From: JBAYGJ01 sp041649335
GTDB taxonomy: Bacteria; Patescibacteriota; Patescibacteriia; UBA10025; JAHIVO01
DNA length: 13,962 nt
Direction: 5' to 3'
NCBI GenBank assembly: GCA_041649335.1
Contig: JBAZNF010000026.1
Coordinates: 1-13,962, forward strand
Made by a program: the position numbers and the translations under genes. This document shows, piece after piece, positions 11,621 through 13,962 of this stretch. Position 1 is the first letter of the stretch. Each line of letters opens with the position of its first letter. A model generated the notes under the pieces. It worked only from the letters and a program-made list of their open reading frames with translations. It did no database searches and had not been told where the DNA came from.

Positions 11621-12181
11621 ATGCCAGTACCAGTTTTCGAACAATTAAGTGCGGCCGAAATCAAGCCTGAGGACGTGGCAATACAAAAGCCGAGGTATTC
11701 CGGGCCGGCGATTTTTTTTACCGTACTGATGGTGGTGGCGCTTGTCATCTTCGGTGAATTCGCCTTTCGGGATTCCAGCCGGCTGTTTAACCCGTATTAC
11801 CAGGATTGCCAGACAAAATCCGGCACGTCATTTTTATTTATCGGCAAAACCAGCCGGATACCCGCAAATTGCCAGTTGGAAAAATATGAGCGGACACGAC
11901 TGATCCTTCACGCGGATTTTGTCATCCCGGCCAGTCTGGTTATTTTATTGCTTTATGCGGCTGTCCGAAAGCGCGTTGAGTCGGCGCAGTTCAAGTTAAT
12001 ATTGACTTCGCTGTATATTTTTACCGGCTGGATCGGCGTACGCTTGCTAGGGGAAACCGAGTATTACCTCCTGAAACATCACGCGCTGGTTGGCCGGTAT
12101 GTCGTAATTTTGACCGTCGTAGCGCTACTAGCCCTGATGATCAATATTGTCCAGCGCCAGGCCAATAAAAAAGTCGTGTAG
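11621..12181 (+). CDS. Four-helix membrane protein, function unknown
   Basis: The 186-aa product has transmembrane segments at about 28-48, 97-114, 124-142 and 157-176. A loop of roughly 48 residues lies between the first two. Topology by positive charges (KPRYSG before helix 1, VRKRVE after helix 2) puts that loop outside. It contains exactly two cysteines, Cys63 and Cys84, which could form a disulfide and would be a natural client of the oxidase system encoded by dsbB upstream. I recognise no family. It has its own promoter and terminator, so it is transcribed apart from the dsbB cluster, though no terminator separates them. Confidence 0.78.
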   Translation: MPVPVFEQLSAAEIKPEDVAIQKPRYSGPAIFFTVLMVVALVIFGEFAFRDSSRLFNPYYQDCQTKSGTSFLFIGKTSRIPANCQLEKYERTRLILHADFVIPASLVILLLYAAVRKRVESAQFKLILTSLYIFTGWIGVRLLGETEYYLLKHHALVGRYVVILTVVALLALMINIVQRQANKKVV

Positions 12182-12207
12182 TATATCCACCGTATCATGC
12201 TATTACG

Positions 12208-12230
12208 AACGCGAAAATATGCGTTTTTTT
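12208..12230 (+). terminator. Terminator after the 186-aa gene
   Basis: AACGC (12208-12212) pairs with GCGTT (12221-12225) around 8 nt, and T runs from 12224 to 12230. The stem is short but the T tract is good and it sits 27 nt after the stop. Confidence 0.6.
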
Positions 12231-12243
12231 AGTTCAAGTTTTA

Positions 12244-12252
12244 TGTTATACT
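12244..12252 (+). promoter_or_regulatory. Extended -10 promoter of the permease-gltX unit
   Basis: TG-T-TATACT (12244-12252) directly follows the previous terminator; no good -35 at standard spacing. The start near 12259 gives a leader of about 38 nt. Confidence 0.55.
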
Positions 12253-12296
12253 GAAGTCATACATGAAGAATGATTGTTAGCTAAAAATTTGGGAAT

Positions 12297-13424
12297 ATGA
12301 AACAAAAACGACATTTTATTTTTGCGCTGGCCATGTTTGTCGGAACGATTATCGGCGTGGGTATTTTTGGCTTACCGTATGTCGGCGCCCGAGTCGGATT
12401 TCCCGTGATGATCGGGTTCATCTTGATTATGGGCGCACTGGCGGTCGTCATCCATATTTTTTTCTCAGAATTGGCAGCTAAGACTACAGGGCTCCACCGA
12501 TTGCCTGGATACGCGGAAATTTATTTAGGGGCGGGAGCCAAACGGGCGACGCTCATCATACAGCTGCTAAATTTGTTCGGGGCCTTGCTGGCCTATTTGA
12601 TTATTGGGGGGCAGTTTTTGGCCTATTTGTTCGGCGGGTCGGTATATTTGTATACATTTATTTTTTTACTGCTCGGCGCACTCCTCATATGGCGTGACCA
12701 GCAGTCAATTGGCACCGTGGAATTAATTTTGCTGGTGATTTTTGTTCTGGTGGTCATATTTTTTTCCGTCCTCGGATTTGGGCATGTCCAATCGGATCAT
12801 TTGGGCACGACGGACTGGAGATATATTTTCCTGCCGTATGGTGTAGTGATTTTTTCGTTGTGGGGCACCTCTATCATTCCGGAAGTCAAAGAAATGTTGG
12901 GGGGCGATCGTCGCCAGTTACGTAAACTTATCATGTGGGGGATCGGCATCAGTGCAGTTATCTATTTACTTTTTATGACGGTAGTCATCGGCGTATCCGG
13001 ACCCCAAACGACCTCAGACGCAATTTCCGGTTTACGCGTTTCATTCGGTGATTGGGTATTGAAAATCGGCTACGTATTCGGCATTTTGACGACATTCACC
13101 TCGTTTATCACGCTCGGCCTGACCGTCAAGAAATTATTTTGGTATGATTACGGCGTGCCGAAGCGGATCGCCTGGTTTGTGGCAGTGACGGTCCCGGTGC
13201 TGATGTTTGTGTCCGGGCTCAAGGATTTCATTACCGTCATCGGCTTGACCGGCGCCGTAATGCTCGGCTTGGAGGGGATTATTATTACCATAATATATTT
13301 GAAAATCAAGAAAAAGGAATACATGAAACAGTATTCCTTGCTGAAATATTTCGGTACGGCGGTCATCTCATTATTAAGCATCGGTGTCGTGCTGGAAGTG
13401 TATTTTACGACTAAAGGATTTTAA
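12297..13424 (+). CDS. Amino-acid permease, APC superfamily, aromatic-type (HAAAP-like)
   Basis: The 375-aa product is a polytopic transporter with about 11 hydrophobic helices. The first helix has FVGTIIGVGIFGLPYVG (14-30), the unwound substrate-binding GxG of APC carriers with the Leu-Pro typical of the Trp/Tyr permease branch. SLWGTSIIPEVKEMLGGDRRQLRKLIMWG (about 197-225) matches the conserved loop 'SIIP...GD...LRK.I..G' of that branch. It is slightly shorter than the E. coli aromatic permeases (about 400-415 aa). The substrate is inferred, not proven: tryptophan, tyrosine or another amino acid. The gene lies 3 nt before gltX with no signal between, so they form one operon. The Shine-Dalgarno is weak (GGGA). 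It may help supply tryptophan in a cell whose own synthesis is limited to TrpB. Confidence 0.87.
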   Translation: MKQKRHFIFALAMFVGTIIGVGIFGLPYVGARVGFPVMIGFILIMGALAVVIHIFFSELAAKTTGLHRLPGYAEIYLGAGAKRATLIIQLLNLFGALLAYLIIGGQFLAYLFGGSVYLYTFIFLLLGALLIWRDQQSIGTVELILLVIFVLVVIFFSVLGFGHVQSDHLGTTDWRYIFLPYGVVIFSLWGTSIIPEVKEMLGGDRRQLRKLIMWGIGISAVIYLLFMTVVIGVSGPQTTSDAISGLRVSFGDWVLKIGYVFGILTTFTSFITLGLTVKKLFWYDYGVPKRIAWFVAVTVPVLMFVSGLKDFITVIGLTGAVMLGLEGIIITIIYLKIKKKEYMKQYSLLKYFGTAVISLLSIGVVLEVYFTTKGF

Positions 13425-13427
13425 CCT

Positions 13428-13962
13428 ATGGCATCAGTCCGCGTCAGATTCGCCCCGTCACCAACTGGTTTTTTGCATATCGGCAGTTTGCGTACAGCCT
13501 TGTTTAATTGGCTGTGGGCCCGCAAAAACCATGGCCAGTTCATTCTGCGCATCGAGGACACAGATCGCAGCCGGTATGTTGAGGGCGCCGTAGAAAATAT
13601 CCTGGAAGCATTGAAATGGTACGGACTGGATATCGACGAGGGGCCGGTTTTTCAGTCTGAACGGCTGCCGATGTACCGGGAACACGCGCGCAGACTGGTC
13701 GAACAAGGGGATGCTTATTATTGTTTTTGTACGGAAGAGCGGCTGGCTCAGATCAAGAAAGTACAGGAAGCGAACCGGCAGCCCACCCGGTATGACGGGC
13801 TATGCCGGCACCTCACCCCGGAGGAAGTGAACAAGCGCTTACAATCCGGTGAAACGCATGTGGTTCGTTTGAAAGCGCCGACAGAAGGGGCGACCGTCTT
13901 TGAAGACATCATCAGAGGGCGGGTCGAGGTGTCCAACAGTACGCTGGATGATACGGTACTGC
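13428..13962 (+). CDS. gltX: Glutamyl-tRNA synthetase (3' partial)
   Basis: The first 178 codons are present and the frame runs off the window. It is a class I aminoacyl-tRNA synthetase that charges tRNA-Glu. Residues 5-22 hold RVRFAPSPTGFLHIGSLR with the HIGH-type motif HIGS. FILRIEDTDRSRYVEG (38-53) is the amino-acid and ATP-site segment. A zinc site of the E. coli GluRS pattern is intact: CFC (Cys99, Cys101) and CRH (Cys126, His128). The KMSKS loop and anticodon domain lie beyond the end. The start at 13428 has AAAGGA (13413-13418) nine bases upstream. It is cotranscribed with the permease. If glutaminyl-tRNA synthetase is absent from this genome, the enzyme may also mischarge tRNA-Gln, which cannot be judged here. 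Confidence 0.96.
   Translation, partial: MASVRVRFAPSPTGFLHIGSLRTALFNWLWARKNHGQFILRIEDTDRSRYVEGAVENILEALKWYGLDIDEGPVFQSERLPMYREHARRLVEQGDAYYCFCTEERLAQIKKVQEANRQPTRYDGLCRHLTPEEVNKRLQSGETHVVRLKAPTEGATVFEDIIRGRVEVSNSTLDDTVL

Overview
The window looks like an ordinary chromosomal stretch from a small-genomed, uncultured bacterium, most likely of the Patescibacteria/CPR type. This rests on gene content and style and is an inference. The signs are many small membrane proteins without recognisable family, a lone trpB, a short Y-family polymerase, a secreted protein with thrombospondin-3-like calcium repeats, small intergenic gaps, and a mix of Shine-Dalgarno-led genes and genes whose -10 element (often TATACT) sits only about 7-12 nt before the ATG. 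The standard bacterial code fits all genes. I see no CRISPR array, insertion sequence, tRNA or rRNA.

Layout. 1-976: the Gly-rich tail of a DUF2207-like membrane protein, a cyclophilin, and a 61-aa membrane peptide with its own promoter and terminator. 1022-2091: a consensus sigma70 promoter, four helically phased TATATA repeats, a 56-aa AbrB-like protein, rlmH, and a 68-aa membrane protein whose promoter overlaps the rlmH stop codon. 2158-3920: an inverted-repeat region, an 84-aa protein of unknown function, a palindromic AT-rich repeat and a DNA polymerase IV (dinB). 4156-4623: a membrane protein. 4710-6234 (minus strand): a complete trpB transcription unit. 6434-7853: an ECF sigma factor overlapping a membrane protein that may be its anti-sigma. 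7854-8289: a gene-poor, structured stretch ending in a terminator. 8288-9362 (minus strand): an SRAP/YedK protein and an 85-aa orphan with a 12-bp dyad over its promoter. 9418-12181: an envelope cluster of DsbB, a cupredoxin lipoprotein, a calcium-repeat protein and a membrane protein with two paired cysteines. 12244-13962: an aromatic-type amino-acid permease followed after 3 nt by gltX, which runs off the end.

The most notable signal is upstream of trpB on the minus strand (6084-6199). A short reading frame, MNKLASQGVYWNTARRAG, contains a Trp codon and is followed by three mutually exclusive hairpins (1:2, 2:3, 3:4), the last being a GC stem with seven T. This is the architecture of a classical leader-peptide trp attenuator. 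It sits in front of a lone trpB, not a trp operon, so it would make tryptophan (or indole) salvage responsive to tRNA-Trp charging. The aromatic-type permease and gltX further along also deal with amino-acid supply. DinB and SRAP are both DNA-damage functions, though they are not adjacent.
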